NCBI RefSeq assembly: GCF_016428595.1 | Contig: NZ_JAELVQ010000002.1 | Location: 310,001-374,000 of the forward strand | DNA: 64,000 bases | Origin: Snuella sedimenti | Lineage (GTDB): Bacteria > Bacteroidota > Bacteroidia > Flavobacteriales > Flavobacteriaceae | Direction: 5' to 3' | Shown: in pieces, positions 62,004 through 64,000 of the stretch | Position numbering within the stretch: the first letter of the stretch is position 1 | Layout: the number at the start of each line of letters is the position of its first letter | Notes under the pieces: model-generated | Told to the model about the DNA's origin: nothing | The model's input: only the letters and a program-made list of their open reading frames with translations | The model's database searches: none | Made by a program: the position numbers and the translations under genes

Positions 62004-62891
62004 TTATTTGTGGTTTTGGTTGTTTTTGTATGTTTTTGGGGAGGTTCCCATGTATTTTTTAAATAATCTTGAAAAGTACAAGGGATCCTGGATGCCAATT
62101 TTAAAGCTTATCTCTTTAATGCTTAAATCGGTGAAATTAAGATATTCACAGGCTTTTTGGATTTTTTTGAGATTAAAGAAATGAATTGGTGAATAACCAG
62201 TTCGTTTTTTAAATATGGTATGTAAGTATGATGGCGAAAGTTTAAACTCTTTTGCAATGTCTTTAGATTTATACGTTTTGTTAATGTTGTTGTTTAGAAA
62301 ATCGATAATGGCTCCTACGAGGTTGTCCTTATTTTGATGCGTGAAAGGGATGTCTATTTTGCTAAAGATGTAGGTGCTTATAAAGTTTAAGCTTAATATG
62401 TTTGCATATTCTAATTGGTAGTCGGTGTAATTGCTTTTTAGCAGATCGAAAATTTGATGAAATAATTTTAAGCGATGGTCAACAAAAGGAATCGTTTCAC
62501 TTTTTTCATGAGTTGTTTTATATCTTAGGTATAAGTCTTCTGCAATGGAGCCATTGAAGTGCATCCAATAAATGCTCCAGGGATCTTCGACAGATGCACT
62601 GTAGCTATGTGCCAATTGTTTTGGTATGATAATGTATTGGTTTGGGAAGATTTCTATTTTTTCCTTTTCAACTGTAATCCACCCGCGACCTTCTGTACAA
62701 TAGATAAAAATATAGTCCCCATGGTTTTTTTTGCGTTTTCTAAAGTGGTGGTGTGCTTTGGGGAAATAACCAAGATCTGTAACGTAGAAATTGCCCGATA
62801 TAGGGTTGTTTTTAACCCTGTTTTTTATAGCATCTGGGAGGACAATCATTTTTTGTCCTAAAAAACCCTCTTTTAAAGTGTATTCGTCCAT
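62004..62891 (-). CDS. AraC family transcriptional regulator
   Basis: 295 residues. N-terminal cupin-like ligand domain (GDYIFIYCTEGRGWITVEKEKIEIFPNQYIIIPKQLAHSY) and a C-terminal double helix-turn-helix (KSKDIAKEFKLSPSYLHTIFKKRTGYSPIHFFNLKKIQKA and DLSIKEISFKIGIQDPLYFSRLFKKYMGTSPKTYKN). The pattern fits sugar-responsive AraC/XylS regulators. Divergent from the sugar porter gene, so it probably controls it and a linked catabolic set outside the window. Confidence 0.94.
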   Translation of the reverse strand: MDEYTLKEGFLGQKMIVLPDAIKNRVKNNPISGNFYVTDLGYFPKAHHHFRKRKKNHGDYIFIYCTEGRGWITVEKEKIEIFPNQYIIIPKQLAHSYSASVEDPWSIYWMHFNGSIAEDLYLRYKTTHEKSETIPFVDHRLKLFHQIFDLLKSNYTDYQLEYANILSLNFISTYIFSKIDIPFTHQNKDNLVGAIIDFLNNNINKTYKSKDIAKEFKLSPSYLHTIFKKRTGYSPIHFFNLKKIQKACEYLNFTDLSIKEISFKIGIQDPLYFSRLFKKYMGTSPKTYKNNQNHK

Positions 62892-63365
62892 GTTTGTTGG
62901 TAGTATGTGATTTGGCTGTTTTATAGTGATAATAGCTTCGTTTTAAATTGACTTTTATTTTATTTGAACAAAGTGTTGATTTTTTGAGTTATTGTTGAGA
63001 ATGTGTTAAAAGTAAGGAGTTTAGGTGTTTGATTGTCAATTTGTGTTTGTCAAAAATAAGATATCTATTTTAAGTTTAAAAAAACTGTACAAATATAAAT
63101 GGGTTTAATGTATATGTTGTTTGTTAATCTTATATATTAAAAATAGCCTTGTTTTAGTAGTGTATCAAAGGTTTTGTTTGGTGTTTTTAATGTTGTTTAA
63201 TGCATATGTGTTGCATTCAAGCACTTTGGTTTTGAATAAAATAATATTGTCCATGTATATGCTTGTATTTGTCTATGTTTTTAATGGAAAAATAGGATTA
63301 ATTTGGCTGAAACTTTTGAGTGATAAAAAAATCGAGTTGACTTCAATAACTATATAACTGAATAT
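62892..63365. other. Divergent intergenic region between araC-type gene and sugar porter
   Basis: 474 bp of AT-rich sequence that must hold both promoters and any operator. I see no convincing gene: the open frame at 63121-63357 has low-complexity hydrophobic translation and no start signals. Candidate operators cannot be picked out by eye. Confidence 0.45.
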
Positions 63366-64000
63366 ATGAATACGGTAAAATTTAATTTCAAATATATATT
63401 GTCTATAGCTTTTGTATCGGCTATGGGAGGTTTGCTATTTGGGTACGATTGGGTTGTTATCGGTGGCGCTAAGCCATTTTATGAGCTCTACTTTGATATA
63501 GCTAATGCACCCGCAATGCAAGGTTGGGCGATGAGCAGTGCGCTTATAGGTTGTATTTTTGGCGCTGTGTTATCAGGATTTATTGCCGATAGATTAGGTC
63601 GAAAAAAATCTTTAATACTAGCCGCATTGTTATTTATTATATCTGCTTTTGGAACGGGCTATGCAAATGCATTTACACCATTTATTTGGTATCGTTTAAT
63701 AGGTGGTTTAGGTATTGGTTTGGCGTCTACATTGTCTCCTATGTATATAGCAGAAATTGCACCGGCAAAGTTTAGGGGGCGTTTTGTGGCTATTAATCAG
63801 TTAACTATTGTTATAGGGATTCTGGCTGCTCAAATTATTAATTGGTTGATAGCCGAACCTATAGCCGATTCGTTGGATGCTGAACAAATATTAGTATCAT
63901 GGAATGGCCAAATGGGGTGGCGAATTATGTTTTGGGCAGAGTTGGTGCCAGCGGGAATGTTCTTTTTGTTTATGTTTTTAGTGCCAGAAAGTCCACGTTT
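63366..64000 (+). CDS. Sugar porter family MFS transporter (partial, runs off window)
   Basis: The visible 211 residues start MNTVKFNFKYILSIAFVSAM. Sugar porter signatures are clear: GGLLFGYDWVVIGGAKPF in helix 1, GFIADRLGRKKSLI after helix 2, YRLIGGLGIGLAST in helix 4, the PMYIAEIAP segment and LVPESPR after helix 6. At least six helices are present. It would import a monosaccharide with protons (xylose/arabinose/galactose type). Divergently placed from the AraC-type regulator, which likely responds to the same sugar. Confidence 0.93.
   Translation, partial: MNTVKFNFKYILSIAFVSAMGGLLFGYDWVVIGGAKPFYELYFDIANAPAMQGWAMSSALIGCIFGAVLSGFIADRLGRKKSLILAALLFIISAFGTGYANAFTPFIWYRLIGGLGIGLASTLSPMYIAEIAPAKFRGRFVAINQLTIVIGILAAQIINWLIAEPIADSLDAEQILVSWNGQMGWRIMFWAELVPAGMFFLFMFLVPESPR

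Noticed and set aside
63121-63357. 78-residue plus-strand frame before the sugar porter
   Set aside because: Hydrophobic low-complexity translation in AT-rich DNA, no start signal; it is treated as non-coding divergent regulatory region.
1-64000. tRNA, rRNA, prophage and insertion-sequence genes
   Set aside because: Intergenic regions were read for CCA-type tRNA folds, integrase and transposase motifs; none was convincing.

Overview
The window looks like chromosomal DNA from a member of the Flavobacteriaceae (Bacteroidota), probably a marine or polysaccharide-associated species. The evidence is the low GC content, secreted proteins ending in type IX secretion (T9SS) sorting domains, SCxx lipoproteins, promoters of the TTG-N17-20-TAnnTTTG type (before the B12 receptor and before rpsF), an ECF promoter of the GTAAC-N16-CGTC type, weak Shine-Dalgarno sequences, and typical flavobacterial gene neighbourhoods (CcsBA fusion, rpsF-rpsR-rplI, DUF4252 operon, GH109). 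There is no prophage, insertion sequence, CRISPR array, rRNA or recognisable tRNA. The mobile-looking DNA consists of small intergenic repeats only.

Layout. 1-8.5 kb (mostly minus strand): a truncated PIG-L deacetylase, CorA, a short MscS-type channel, then a tight housekeeping run (lipoprotein, Maf, UbiA prenyltransferase, KdsC-like phosphatase, DUF2520 oxidoreductase) and a His-rich small lipoprotein. 8.6-16.2 kb: group III truncated haemoglobin, the 1061-residue CcsBA cytochrome c maturation protein, then a probable redox/periplasmic cluster (YceI, two sister mono-haem lipoproteins, DUF5777 beta-barrel), a T9SS protein and an OB-fold protein. 16.3-22.3 kb: a translationally coupled thioesterase/DUF3307/SatD operon with a strikingly regular operator-like array in front of it, RmuC, and a membrane-spanning regulator with an outside LamG sensor and an inside SARP-like DNA-binding domain. 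It is followed by a Tat-exported GH109 glycosidase. 23.9-33.8 kb: a vitamin B12 uptake and salvage island (BtuF-BtuC-BtuD, CobU, CobT, CobS, CobC, riboswitch plus BtuB-type receptor), bracketed by two paralogous COG2102 ATP pyrophosphatases. 33.9-39.2 kb: secreted CARDB protein, S41 peptidase lipoprotein, and an ECF sigma/anti-sigma-like/DUF4252 operon. 39.2-53 kb: conserved core genes (purB, HPF, rlmH, nadC, YihY, priA, LytTR regulator, rpsF-rpsR-rplI, hisS). 53-62 kb: a 2248-residue T9SS surface protein and a small secreted protein that is a free-standing copy of its C-terminal module. 62-64 kb: AraC-family regulator divergent from a truncated sugar porter.

Most noteworthy: (i) six alternating TATTCC/GGAATA half-sites at an exact 14-bp pitch ahead of satD; (ii) a one-component transmembrane SARP-like regulator beside GH109 with a heptamer direct repeat in the gap between them; (iii) the paired COG2102 enzymes around the B12 island; (iv) two families of small structured intergenic repeats; (v) the detached C-terminal module next to the giant surface protein. 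Functions are inferred by reading the sequence and from family knowledge. No searches were run.
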